A stretch of 64,000 nucleotides of DNA from Mesostigma viride (taxonomy: Eukaryota > Streptophyta > Mesostigmatophyceae > Mesostigmatales > Mesostigmataceae). A model generated the notes under the pieces. It ran no database searches. It was not told the origin of the DNA and saw only the letters and a program-made list of their open reading frames with translations. Shown one piece after another: positions 35,579 to 46,250 of the stretch. Both the position numbers and the translations under genes were made by a program. Positions within the stretch are counted from its first letter, which is position 1, and each line of letters opens with the position of its first letter. The DNA is taken from NCBI GenBank assembly GCA_009746045.1, contig RPFO01000164.1, forward strand, positions 3,605,740 through 3,669,739, given 5' to 3'.

Positions 35579-37272
35579 CTACGTTGGTATGGCTGCAGGA
35601 GTTCCCCACTTGGCCACGAGGTATCCGCGGATCCGTTCAAGCTCGGCCGCGGTCTTGGCGGTGTTGTAGATTAGGATCTCGCCAATCCACCCGTCAAAGG
35701 CACGACTCGCGTTGGACGCGTCTCCTCCAATAGAGAGATTCCCTGAACCAAGTACGGGATCCGAGTTCACTCTGTCATAGCCAGCTCGTCCATCAAAGCG
35801 GGTGAGAAAGGCGTTTGTACTGCTGTTGCATGAAAGCGCCAGGGCGTGTGCCTTATTGTCAAAGAACTGAGCCCTGGTGCTCACGGTTTCGCGCACACTG
35901 CCTGGAGTAAAGAGGAGAACCATCTGCGACTCTGACTGATAAGACATGAGGTAACAATCGCCGTTCGACGATCCAAGCATATATCCTCGGATACCCGTAG
36001 CACCCCCTAATTGTGGATACGTCGCAGTCGTTAGCTGTTTGGCGACTAAAAAAACACTCGCACTTACCCCGACCGCATTCCAGAAATTGTTCACGGACTC
36101 CAACAAGCCAGACCGCGAGTTAATAAACCGGAGGGACCGTTTCGAGTTCAACTCCGCCGTATCCAGCGTAGGGCATTTGGTGGAAGTTGCCTGCGTCACG
36201 TGGTACCCGTTCGGCCCCTTGTCGTTCATCCGCATCACATTCCCGCCCGCCGTGTTTTGCTGGGTCGTGCCGGACGTGTCGCTGAACATCGTGGCACTGT
36301 CGGACGGATCGTACCACGCGAACAGTGCGGGATCCGTTGCCGGATTGTAATAGTACGTGAACGACAACGTGTTCGATGCTGTGTTTCCAAGCCCTGACGT
36401 CGCGCTCGTCACAGTGCCCGCGCCCATGCTTACCGTTGTCGCGAAGTCCGACATGGTAGGGGTCACGTCGAACAAATAAAATGCCGCGTTTACCTGCACC
36501 AAGTTGGACGCGGTTCCGTTGGTTACGGTGATGTCGCCCAACGCGAACCCGGCGACCGACGTGCTAAAAGTGGCCGTGACTGGGTAAACGGCACCCGTCG
36601 GGGTTCCGGACACAAGAGTCACCGACGGATTTGCCGAGTACGTGAACGACAGTGTGTTAGATGCCGCGTTGGCGTTCCCTGTCGATGCGTCCACAACAGT
36701 GCCCGCGCCCACGCTAACGTTCGTTGAAGAATTGGCGGTCGTTGGCGTCACCTGGAAGGCGTACGACGCCCCGCTGCCGGTCAGGTTGGCTGCTGTCCCG
36801 TTCGTCACGGTGATGTCGCCCACGCGAACCCCGTGACGGACCTGCTGAACGTGACGGTAACATCCACGGGTGTCGAGGATGGCGTCGAGCCCGCGGTCGT
36901 CGCGAGAGTCACCGTCGGAGGTGGCGAGTACGTGAAAGTTACTGTTTTTGATGCGGTATTGCCGGTTCCTAGCGTGTTGATTGCAGCACTGGCTCCAACG
37001 CTGACGAGTGTTGGTGAATAAGCTACAGCTGGAGTCACTGAGAATGTGTAAGAGCCGCCGCTACCCCCTAAATTGGACGCTGTACCGTTAATAACGAATA
37101 TATCACCCAAGGCGAACCCGGTGACTGGTTGGCTGAATGTTGCTGTCACTGTAATCGGGGAGGCGCTTGGATACAGTCCGCTTGTAGTCGTTAATGTGAT
37201 CGATGGTGCTATCCTTACCTGTTTACGTTTCTTACGAATCAAAGCAGGACAAACCCCGTAATCAAACGACAT
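35579..37272 (-). pseudogene. PLV adhesin: three bacterial-type Ig-like repeats and a LamG-like domain (one-base deletion)
   Basis: Three repeats of about 90 aa of the bacterial Ig-like type (core FALGDITVTNGTASNL, VTPT, NTASNTLSFTY), most like Pfam Big_12, followed by about 230 aa of a LamG/concanavalin-like domain starting near ALFAWYDPSDS and ending GEILIYNTAKTAAELERIRG. The frame breaks at about 36817-36823, where GCCCACGCG replaces GCCCAACGCG found at the same place in the next repeat; adding the lost base gives 564 aa. The upstream box is TATTATATTA. The likely role is a fibre or host-attachment protein on the particle. The domain type is typical of bacterial surface proteins, suggesting transfer. 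Confidence 0.75.
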
Positions 37273-37298
37273 GGAGCTAATATAATACTACCGTCACA

Positions 37299-37469
37299 CT
37301 ATTTTTTAGAGTTTGGCAGAGGATACTGAAACTTCGGTTCCATCAGCGGGCCCTTCTTGGACGGCATCACAAACGCCGTGCCCTTATCGGCCAGCTCGGG
37401 GGTGTCGAAAATCAGCGTGACTCTGCTAAGAGGATTCGCCGTGTATCGCGGGTCCCTCGTGTAATCCAT
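37299..37469 (-). CDS. PLV small protein, 56 aa
   Basis: Begins MDYTRDPRYTANPLSRVTLI and ends PLPNSKK. The length is too short for most gene callers. It fits exactly between the capsid and adhesin genes and has the box AATATAGC ahead of its ATG. Function unknown; its place in the capsid block suggests a minor virion component. Confidence 0.6.
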   Translation of the reverse strand: MDYTRDPRYTANPLSRVTLIFDTPELADKGTAFVMPSKKGPLMEPKFQYPLPNSKK

Positions 37470-37500
37470 CGCGTGCTATATTATCTACAAACAGACATTT

Positions 37501-38711
37501 TTAGAGATACACAGCCGCCTGCCGCCCGGCACCGACATCCATCTTGGCCTCCATCTCGCAAAAGATATAGGAGGTGCGTTCCGTAGCCCCCTTGTTCACG
37601 CGCAAGGTAACGACCGCGGCAGTTCCACGCAGGTCGAGGCCACTCTGGTACTCAGCACCGGAACACGGCATGTTGAGGTGACAGGCCATGACGAAGTTGT
37701 TACTGAGCCAGTTGGCTGCCGAGATGCCGGTCCTCGCGCAACTGAGAGAGTTCCCTTGGTCATTGAAGGCACTGATCAGGTTAACCCACGCCTCTGTAGG
37801 ACCCATTCGGAATGCTGGAGATTGATGGGACCCGTTGATATCAAACTGGAAATCTGTTAAGTCGTCGGCGAGATGAGCAAACATGGCGTTGGCGTTGTCA
37901 TTCGCCGCGTCCTTGGCGGAGGCTACGTGAATTGCCAGCAACTTGCTCGCGGACGCGGACGAAAGGGTCGCCTTGAGGGCGTACGTCGACCCGGCGTTAG
38001 ACTGTTTCGTCGATTGCCACGTCTTCCATCGGAACGGCAAAGTCCCCCCTCGGCTAACCTGGATGCAAAAATCTGACCAACCACGTCCTCCTGGAACCTA
38101 TATGTGTCTATCGAGAAATGGATGTTGTCTAGCTGATATCCCGGGGTTGCGGCGTCGGCACCGGGCTTCAAGACCCCGGCATCCATGAGCGTGATACGGA
38201 TCTCGATAGGAGGGAACAGGCTGAGGTCGATAACCCTAGGATCCCCGCTTAGAAATCCTAGCCAGTTGTCGATTACACCGTCGATGGCGGCACTGCTATC
38301 AAGGGTGTCCAGACCAGACCAGCCGGCTGGCGCCTGTGAATTAACGTACCCAGCTCCACCGTGAACCGTCAAGAGAGTCCAAAACAGTTGAGCATAGTCG
38401 TTAATGCTATCAACGGACTGCCCTCCCACAAGGACCTCGAGTCTCTTGATAAGGGAGGAAGTGAAGGGAGGAAAACCGTATTTACCAGCTGACGACGTGG
38501 TCTTTGCTTTGAAATACATGGCGAACGAGTGAAGATCTGCAAAACCGCTCGTCGGCAGCCGGACTGCCACCACCGACCCTTGCTTGATTCCGTCACTAGC
38601 CGAGAGTGTAGAGAGCTGGACGCGGGACGTCGAATGTTGGCCGAGCGTCTTCACAATGTACTGCATGGACTTTGGGATGGCACGGTTATACCAAGAGCCG
38701 TCAGACGACAT
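37501..38711 (-). pseudogene. MCP: PLV major capsid protein (one frameshift)
   Basis: Reads as a PLV-type double jelly-roll major capsid protein: the N-terminal half contains SSLIKRLEVLVGGQSVDSIN and YAQLFWTLLTVHGG, and the C-terminal half ends with GLDLRGTAAVVTLRVNKGA and SYIFCEMEAKMDV. The first frame runs from 38711 to about 38050 and the second from about 38050 to 37501. A six-G run (38043-38048 on the complement) is the switch point; one extra G gives a single 403-aa protein. A TATA-like GTATAC precedes the ATG. It lies in the usual neighbourhood of the minor capsid protein. Confidence 0.8.
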
Positions 38712-38749
38712 GATGGGATGTATACCTATCTAAAAAGAAAAAAAAGTGG

Positions 38750-39034
38750 CTAGTGAAGTAGCTGGCCTAGGAGAGGATTGGCCGCCTTGTGCGCGTCCAC
38801 TTTCCTCTCCAGGGATGAAAGAGCGTCTAGTCCTGTTTTTGCGACCTTATAGGCCGTCCCAAGGACTGGCGAGCTCTCGATGAGTTTGCTGGGGACGTGG
38901 CCCAGAGCTGCATCGGCGGCACCCGCGACGGCTTTCACCATACGCGCGCCCTGGCCCGCTTTCCTGACGGCCTCACCCGCGGCGTGTCCGATCTTGCGTA
39001 CAGTGCTCACAACTTTGCCGAAATCAAGCTTCAT
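38750..39034 (-). CDS. PLV small amphipathic Ala/Gly/Lys-rich protein
   Basis: 94 aa, rich in Ala, Val and Lys, with amphipathic helices (VRKIGHAAGEAVRKAGQGAR). It sits between major and minor capsid genes and overlaps the minor capsid stop by 11 nt. Composition and position resemble the small virion proteins compared to adenovirus pVI/pX in related elements, but no sequence match can be claimed. The TATA-like TCTATAAAC is about 15 nt upstream. Confidence 0.6.
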   Translation of the reverse strand: MKLDFGKVVSTVRKIGHAAGEAVRKAGQGARMVKAVAGAADAALGHVPSKLIESSPVLGTAYKVAKTGLDALSSLERKVDAHKAANPLLGQLLH

Positions 39035-39884
39035 CCTCGTCGTTTATAGAATACTGATTAGAAATTCTTCTGGCTGGCGTGACGCTCTTGTCTAGCGCCA
39101 TGTATCTCAGGATGCCCCCGATCTTGCGCGCTTCGACCCCCATGGCTTTCTGAGGGGATATCCGGAAGCTCAGCTGGACCACCCAGTCACTGTACACCTG
39201 GATTGCATTGTCATCCTCGTCGACAAGGCGCAGACTTATGGAGCGCGGAGAGTCTCGCAGGTGCTGCCAAAGTGGAGAGGTTGCCTGCCAAATGATGGGC
39301 TCTAGAAATTTGGATAGATTGGGACAACAAGCCAACAGGCCGCCGTACACTGTTCCGCGAGACGCCGACACAACATTTCCTCTCACAATGTCCGAGTATA
39401 CAAAAACCGACCTCAGACGGCCGTTTGTGGCGGGTCGGTCGCTGATGACAAGAAGTTGCTCGTTCGACTGATGAAGGCCTGGTGTTAGTCCTAAGACACG
39501 TCCAACCCCCTCGGTGATCAGGAACTGGAAAGGGCTTGTCGCCATGAAAGTATAGCGGCTGTTCGCCCGGTCGTATGTGACGGCAAAGTCGCTGTCGATG
39601 GCCGCGAGGGCTGTCGCAATGTTGTATCGGTTTTCGATCGTGGTCCACGACCCAATAGGAAGAGTTACCGAGTGCTGCGTCTCCGTGATTGTGACCTGGA
39701 ATGTATTGTTGTTAGAGTTGATATGGGTTTGCTCGTACGGGATCGTTAAGAGCGTTAATCCCACGTCGTGGTAGTCTTCCAACAAACCGGCTGGGATGTC
39801 CCAAACCGGATCACTGAGACCTCCCCTTGTCCTGTTCTCGGTCCTGAGCGTCAACGTCCTGCACTCCTGCACGTACTCCTTCAT
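39024..39884 (-). CDS. mCP: PLV minor capsid (penton) protein
   Basis: 286 aa. Single jelly-roll vertex protein of PLVs, virophages and Polintons. Diagnostic features are VFVYSDIVRGNVV (residues 160-172) and SISLRLVDEDDNAIQ followed by VVQLSFRI, matching the family pattern of a YSDIV motif followed by a strand with acidic turn and a final L-x-F-R. The start overlaps the upstream 101-aa gene by 74 nt. Confidence 0.8.
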   Translation of the reverse strand: MKEYVQECRTLTLRTENRTRGGLSDPVWDIPAGLLEDYHDVGLTLLTIPYEQTHINSNNNTFQVTITETQHSVTLPIGSWTTIENRYNIATALAAIDSDFAVTYDRANSRYTFMATSPFQFLITEGVGRVLGLTPGLHQSNEQLLVISDRPATNGRLRSVFVYSDIVRGNVVSASRGTVYGGLLACCPNLSKFLEPIIWQATSPLWQHLRDSPRSISLRLVDEDDNAIQVYSDWVVQLSFRISPQKAMGVEARKIGGILRYMALDKSVTPARRISNQYSINDEDEA

Positions 39885-40116
39885 TCTCTACCAGCATCTC
39901 AGAAACAATTTCGTTCTTGCCGTGAATCACTACCTTTCCCTCCACCCCAGCAAGCCCGCGTGCTTTCTTCTTGAGGGCCCTCCTCTCCTTCCCGGTCAAT
40001 GGCTTGCTCCTACAATACAGCATAGCTGCTTCGATGAACTCGCGAGGGGTTTCAGGATAGAGTGTCATCCATTGGGCGATCTGCAGCATCTCGGCGTCAG
40101 AAAACAGACTGTCCAT
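39811..40116 (-). CDS. PLV hypothetical protein, 101 aa
   Basis: Helical, basic centre (SKPLTGKERRALKKKARG), unrecognised. The box GTATAATAAAAC lies just before the ATG. The 3' end overlaps the minor capsid gene. Confidence 0.55.
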   Translation of the reverse strand: MDSLFSDAEMLQIAQWMTLYPETPREFIEAAMLYCRSKPLTGKERRALKKKARGLAGVEGKVVIHGKNEIVSEMLVENEGVRAGVQDVDAQDREQDKGRSQ

Positions 40117-40145
40117 GTTTTATTATACATCCAGAAGAGATTTTT

Positions 40146-42412
40146 TTAGTCGCTTACATACCCGCTACGTCGCTTTGTTTTGAAAGGCGTCAGGTCTCCA
40201 CTTTTGAGCACCCCCTCCAAATGCTTAGAGTCCTTTTTCTTTACCATAGCTCGCAAGTGCTGATTTAAACCCTGTTGCGTGTTTGATTTCGGTTTAACCC
40301 TTAAACCGTACTCGGTCCGATTTGAAGGACTGAGTTTTTCTCAGTCCTAAAAATCGGACCGAGTTTGTGGCAGAACTAGCTATAATTCTAGCAAACTTTT
40401 GAATATTCTGTTTGGACCAGATTCGAGATCTAGATTTGTACTTTCACGTACACCCCTGGTTTACTACTTTTGGACACCTGGACAGGGACCTACGGTCAAG
40501 GAAAGTAGGGGGGGTACCATGGCCAAACGAGGACGACGTGAATAAAAATTATTCACGTCCGCGGCTATGGTGGCACAAACAACTGACTGGGGCGAGAGCA
40601 TGGCTTGACGTATTCGACTGAAACTTTGTAGGCATCATACCTAGGTCTTGTAAATGCTATATGCGTAGCCGTGCAACATTTACAAATGCCTAGATATGTC
40701 TCGAGGTTATGTGGCGGCGCAGCAAATCGCGTGAGCGGCCAGGCGATGACAGTGCAAGCTGTACTTGTTGCTCGGTAGGAAATGTTCGGATTTTTGCGCA
40801 TGGATGAGTTAGTTACGTCGTTCCTAGCACAGTCGATCATCAATGGCGGCCAGGACATGCTTGCGGCTACGTTCATGGGGTAGGCGTGCTAGCTCCTGCA
40901 AACAAGGTAATCTGTGGTTTCGACCAGGTACGTTTTAGCCTTTTATCATGTCTCAGTGACCGCGCATGTGTCATATATTGTTTCGATACCAGTCTTGGGG
41001 CTATAATCGAGGCTTTATGTCTGTCTTTTTGTTGTTTTATTGCTTCTGTGCATAGGCTTGTGATGGTTGGGTAGTAATGTTACCTCGGCCAGATTTTGGA
41101 CGAGTTTTGACTGCTTTTAGCGTATGCTACAACATGAATGTCGGTATAACGACAGATATCGTTTGTAATAATGTTTATTGTGATGATACGATGCTTTCCG
41201 TTGCTTAAACAACTCAGGGCGAGTGTTTTTCTGCCCAGTTCTAGGCATGCATGCTGGCCAAGTCCGCCTTCTTTTTGTGAGTTTGCTGTGTGTTAGAGAC
41301 ATAGAGATGCCTGGGATCTGCTTGCATTGAAGCATCAGCAAGTTGCTTATTTGGTTTCTTTCCTTTTTCCTTGTATTTTGAAGTTGTTTTTAGCGTGTAG
41401 GGTACATTGGTAGTAAGCTCCTTGCATGTGCCTTCTACACGTGCTTTATGCCCAATGGCACTAGATTTTCAATATTATATAGCATGAGCTGCTGTTTTAA
41501 TGCTGGAAATGTGTTGGAGGATGCATGTGTGGCCAGCTATGATGTTTTGTGCCACATTTGGAAAGGAAACCAAAACGGGAGTGCTAGCCAACCCCCCCAA
41601 AAAAACTTGGTCCTATTTTTAGGACTGAGCTATTTTGGGATTTTTGCTAGCTAGCTTGTGCAGTTCTGTAGCATGTCATGTTGTGAATGCATTGATGGCA
41701 TGCCTGTGATATAAACTAACTGCCTTTGAAATTCCAGGGCCTATATATTTGTATAAGTGGTCCATATTGCATGATGTATGTCTCAAATCCCATTTTTCCG
41801 TACCCCCCTGGGGTTGGCGCTATTTATAGCACCCCAAAGTCAAAGATATGGGACCAGTGGCATGTCCCCAAAGAAATTCAACATAAATGCATGCTTGGTA
41901 CCAAGGGGTAGCCAGAAATTGTTTTTAGGCCATAGAGAAACATATGTGCGAAGATGTGCAACTCAGTCCGATTTTTAGGACTGAGTTGCTACGGTTTAAG
42001 GGTTAAAGCCGCAATCGCTGCATTCATAATTAACACGGTGTGACTTATCACCCCCTTCTATCCGAGCCAGCTCGGGAGGGGCTGGCAGTAAGGCGGGTGA
42101 ACTGGCAGGAGGGACGGCTACGGGGATCGCGACCGGGGCGACCACTGGCGTGTCGGGCTTGGCGTCGTAGGCTGACAGAGGAGGATATACCACAGGTTTA
42201 GCGTTCGCCATGATAGCGGACATAAGCATTGAATCTCTGAACCCGCGCGCCTCCGCGATTCTGCCCTTCTTGGCAGGTTGTCGCACAGGGGTGGAATGGA
42301 TGATGATAGAGTTGGTCATAGTGCTCGTGGTCGGTATTCGGGAGGTCGTGCGGACCTTGCGAATGGCTCTCTTTGTTTTCTTACTTTGCCGTTTCGGAGT
42401 CTTTCGTGGCAT
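40146..42412 (-). pseudogene. PLV Cys/His (zinc-finger-like) protein split by a transposon
   Basis: The N-terminal part, 42412 to 42005, starts MPRKTPKRQSKKTKR (a basic, nuclear-signal-like leader), has a Pro/Val-rich middle and ends in ECSDCGF. The C-terminal part, 40295 to 40146, continues with GLNQHLRAMVKKKDSKH and ends GYVSD. Across the insertion the two parts are in the same frame once one TTAA copy and the 1,705-bp insert are left out, giving 185 aa. C-x2-C followed by two His suggests a zinc finger, although spacing is wider than in classical C2H2. TTATAAAGC precedes the ATG. As it stands the gene stops three codons into the insert junction. Confidence 0.75.
40298..42002. mobile_element. 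piggyBac-like non-autonomous transposon (MITE) in the PLV
   Basis: 1,705 bp with 13-bp terminal inverted repeats CCCTTAAACCGTA, flanked by TTAA on both sides (40294-40297 and 42003-42006). TTAA targets and CCC-starting ends are typical of the piggyBac superfamily. Just inside the left end a strong hairpin (40311-40367) repeats ACTCGGTCCGATT in both senses; a relative lies at 41961-41986. No transposase is present, so it must be mobilised in trans. Confidence 0.85.
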
Positions 42413-42442
42413 GGTGTGCTTTATAACAGTAGCGAGATCTTT

Positions 42443-45400
42443 TTAAACTGTCCACTGAATCGGGCCAAAGATCTCCCCTCTTGCAGGCAATCCGGACTTT
42501 GACCTGCACTTAAGGGGAGGGTCGATATACACCACTGCACTTCCAGAACCAAACGGCTTGTCCACCATCAAAATTATCTCGTAGAAGCCGTCAGCCTCAT
42601 CACAGCCTGGAGCGACTCGCCAAGACGGACCGACAAGGAGCCTGCCAGTTGTGCCAGGCCCATAAATGAAATTCACGGCATCTGGCAGAAGTCTGTATGG
42701 GTGGCCGATGTCCAGAAGAGCGGGCGCACCTTGCGTGAAGTGGACCCGGAGATAGAACGCGCTAAGTGTGGTCGGGGAGGATATGACAGCCCCGTTTTGA
42801 TCTCGAAAGCTCACAGTTCCCTTTGGTCCGAGTTCCCAGAGCTCCGGCTGCATGTAGTCATAGGCCACCGTTCGCATCCCGGTTATCGAGAATGGGATTC
42901 TATGGGCCTCGCGCTCGTCTGTGTATACGGCCTCGTTAAAATACGACGTCGTGCCTATCTGCACATTACCGTCTCCGTAGAATTTGGCAGTAGATGATTC
43001 CATGTATATGAGGGTGGTGTTTGGGTTGAATGAAACCGTCGGAATAAACGTCGCCGTGAACAAGTGTGTCAGACCTCCAAGGGACGGTGTAAAGGTCGCT
43101 GATAGCTCGATCGACACATTGATCCATCTATCACCTGCTCCGTTTACAGTCGAAGAAGTGGTCAACGTACCTCCGGCCCATTCCGACCCCTTTACAAGAG
43201 TGCCGAACAGGTTGGTGGTACTCAATGACCCGTAATTGTATCGTAGCGACACTGTGAATTTTTTGATATGCGGGAGGTCTGGCAATACCCCGTATACGGA
43301 AACGGGGTACGTCATCGGAACGTTCCCATAGTCGTATGACGGCAACTTGGCAACGGCGTGGACGAGATTGTCTTTTGTGAGCGCGAGTTCGCGGTAGTAC
43401 AGGTTCGTCTCGCCGGGGACTAGGGAGGTAGTAACGTAACTACCCATGATTGAGCAAGACAACCCACCAGTTCCGCGGTGCGTTAGACGTATCGTGTTCC
43501 CAGACGTCGCATAAAGACCAGTCGAGTTTGTCGACGTGATGGAAACAAACTCGGTATTGTTTGTGTCATCCACCAGTTCGCTGACATTGATGATTGTCTG
43601 GTCAGCGCTGTCGAGATAAAAAACGATCCTGAGTTGACCAGGTGAGTATGGGGCCACAATTCCTGTTGCAGAGGACGTAAAAATCCCTCCAACGCCGTTA
43701 GACAACTTGGTCATGTTGCTTAGACCCGTTGGCGCCCAATAGGAGATGTATCGATCCACCAACCCGTCAGAACGCCTCCTGAACGCCACCCAAAAAGCCG
43801 TCTTACTAGCCCACGTCGCATCGAGGGTATACTGGGTTGCAATCTTGAGGTTTTGATACAACCCGACCTTCCCCTCGGTTTTATTTATGTTGATCCCGCA
43901 CACTGACCACCAGTTGTCAGCGGCACCGTTATTTCTCCAGCACTCGTGGCCGTCCGTAAAGGCGGGGTGGTATTTGCCAGTGAGGTCGTTGTGGTCTGAC
44001 AAGGAAACGAACGCGCTACCGGACGGCACATTGAGCTCGAAGCATATCACGAAGGGGCCGTCGATCTCTTCGTCTGTGAACACCACACATTTCGAGGGAG
44101 GTGTGGCATCGTTGGCCGCCAGCGCATAAAAACTTGTTGGGCTCGGTGAGTAGTCGTACTGAGTGTGCGATGGCTGTAACAGTGTCTTGGATCGAGTCTC
44201 GCGAAAAGTGAAGAAGGCTATAAAAAGTTGTGGATGGACCGTTGACAGTCACTGTCTCTCCAGTTATGTTCGGAGTGTCGCGAGGACACGAGAAACGCGG
44301 GACGACCTGCACGTCTTTCAAGGACGAGTTTGATAGCAGGTGGTTAATGACCCCTGCACCGCTCACGGATCCCTGGCTGACCCCGTCGACCATCACCTCG
44401 AAGCTTGTCGCCGTGTGCTCGGTACTGCCCCATCCCGTGTCGTGGTCAGCATGCACTTGGACGCCTATTCTAGCCGGTTTGGTGGTTGAGAAGAACCTGC
44501 TAGGGGATCGGATAGCTGGAACGAGAGGGTCGGTCTTCACGACGCCTATGATCGCGCCTTTTCGTTGTGTCGTGAAGGTCGTTATGGTCCCGTCGTCGTA
44601 TATTGTCACATCAGCCGACAGGTATTTCCCGCTGTCCGCCGAAGTCAACGCGCAGGTCACGGCGTCCTCCCCTCGCAGCCCCCCGTCTTCATCCAGTTGA
44701 ATCCCGCCGTTTGGACTAGTCAGAGAGACCTCGTCAACCTTCCAAGTGATGGGGAGCTTCCTTTGATAGGCTGACGGTGTCGTGTTCTGAATGCCTAATC
44801 TGACAGCCGGTATCGCCCCATCGCCTACCAAGACCCAGGATTTGTGAGGAGTTGAACTCTCCCAAAATGTCTCGTTCACCTGATCAATCCGCCCAATGTC
44901 CCAGGCCGTCAGAGGGACGTACGTGCGCGTTATGTGGAGACTGTTAGAGAGTCGCTGCATCCTATTCAAGTCCCTAGTCGTCGCGAACCCGACTTGGGAG
45001 AAACTCATCAGTTTACCAAAGTATGCATGACCGTTGATTCCAAAATGGATTTCGTCCATGTGAGGACCGTCTACAGTCTGGCTTGCATCGATTGGATCCA
45101 AAGCTCCAAGAACTTGCACCTGGTACGTGCATTTTCCAGTACTTTCTCCTCCCGTGACCGTGTAGGGAAGAAGAATGCGGATATCCTGGTTGTTCGTGAC
45201 AGTGAACGAAGTTCCAGGAGCAGATAAGGTGCCGTCTTCGTATTGGATGGTAAACATCGCGTTAGGGTTTGACAACGTGGTGTATCCAACATCGTATCTA
45301 TCAAACAGCCAGTCGATTTGATCACGAGTCAATATTCGGTCCGCTACAATCTCAGAAACTGTCGCATATTGGTCGAGCAGTCGAAGAGACGAAATTCTGA

Positions 45401-45683
45401 TCCAATCTGCGACAATGCCCCCGTCGACCTCTAATATCCCGCTTGACTCTCCCGTCGTAACCACGGTCCACTCGCTGTAGTTGTCGCCCAGTCTCACCCG
45501 CGTAGGGGCACTTGGGTACACATAGCGGACTCCGTTGACGGTTACGTGCCTGTCGAAGGGATGGACCTGCAGCTGGAGGGCTTGGATATCGCTCTCAATG
45601 TCCACAAGCTGTTCGTCCACATCATCGTCTTCAAGTCCAGTGCTAAGGTTGTAATTTGCCGCATTCCCACCGACCACGACCAT
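42443..45683 (-). pseudogene. PLV giant spike/fibre protein (one frameshift)
   Basis: The upstream frame runs from 45683 (MVVVGGNAANYNLSTG) to about 44220; the downstream frame continues to 42443. Dropping one base, most simply from the A5 run at about 44221-44225, joins them to 1,079 aa. The downstream frame has no ATG near its start, which supports one gene. A short coiled coil (residues about 22-40, DEQLVDIESDIQALQLQVHP) is followed by long beta-rich segments rich in Thr, Ser and Gly, as in trimeric fibres. No catalytic motif is seen. It is the largest structural-type gene and faces the ATPase block from a shared promoter. Confidence 0.65.
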
Positions 45684-45710
45684 TATATAATTATCTAACA
45701 GATAAGAATA
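45684..45710. promoter_or_regulatory. Bidirectional promoter of the PLV
   Basis: The 27 bp between two divergent ATG codons contain TATATAATTATC. This is the single switch point between the leftward structural genes and the rightward ATPase/replication genes. Confidence 0.6.
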
Positions 45711-46232
45711 ATGGCTTCTGAAGCTTCCGAGACCCCCACGAGCTGCAGGGACGAGACTTTCTCCGAGGCACACGAAGAGGTTGATCTGGTGAAATCCATC
45801 AAAAAGGGGCAGCCCCTTTCAGTCGAGCAGAAAAAAGCACTCCGCGACAAAATGAGGGTATATCAGCAGCGCGCAAAGGCAGAGAGGGATAAAAAACGAG
45901 CGGAGGAGAGAGAAGCTGAGATCACAAAACGCAAGGTCCTGCAAAAAGAGCTAGAGTTGCAGCGACAGCGGCTCGTTGAGCTTGAGCTCCAGGAAGCGCG
46001 CAATCGCTCGCGTATCGAACGTCTACTCGCCGAAGAATCGGTAGCATCCACGCCTGCCGACACGCCAAAACCTAGACGAGGCAGAAAACCAAAAGAGCCC
46101 GAGCCAGATTCGCCGCCACCTCCTATTAAAACTAGGCAACTACCCCCGCCTCCCCCGCCTCCACCGATGACGCCGTACGAGATGCGGATGGCCGCTATTC
46201 GCGCGTCTCTTCTTGCTTCTCTGGATGAATAA
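45711..46232 (+). CDS. PLV coiled-coil protein, 173 aa
   Basis: Residues about 40-115 are an unbroken charged helix (KKALRDKMRVYQQRAKAERD, ELELQRQRLVELELQ); then a GRKPKEPE basic/acidic patch, a run of eight prolines and a helical C-terminus. No family recognised. It ends 18 nt before the ATPase start and is probably co-regulated with it. Confidence 0.65.
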   Translation: MASEASETPTSCRDETFSEAHEEVDLVKSIKKGQPLSVEQKKALRDKMRVYQQRAKAERDKKRAEEREAEITKRKVLQKELELQRQRLVELELQEARNRSRIERLLAEESVASTPADTPKPRRGRKPKEPEPDSPPPPIKTRQLPPPPPPPPMTPYEMRMAAIRASLLASLDE

Positions 46233-46250
46233 TATGTCTTTTGATTATAA

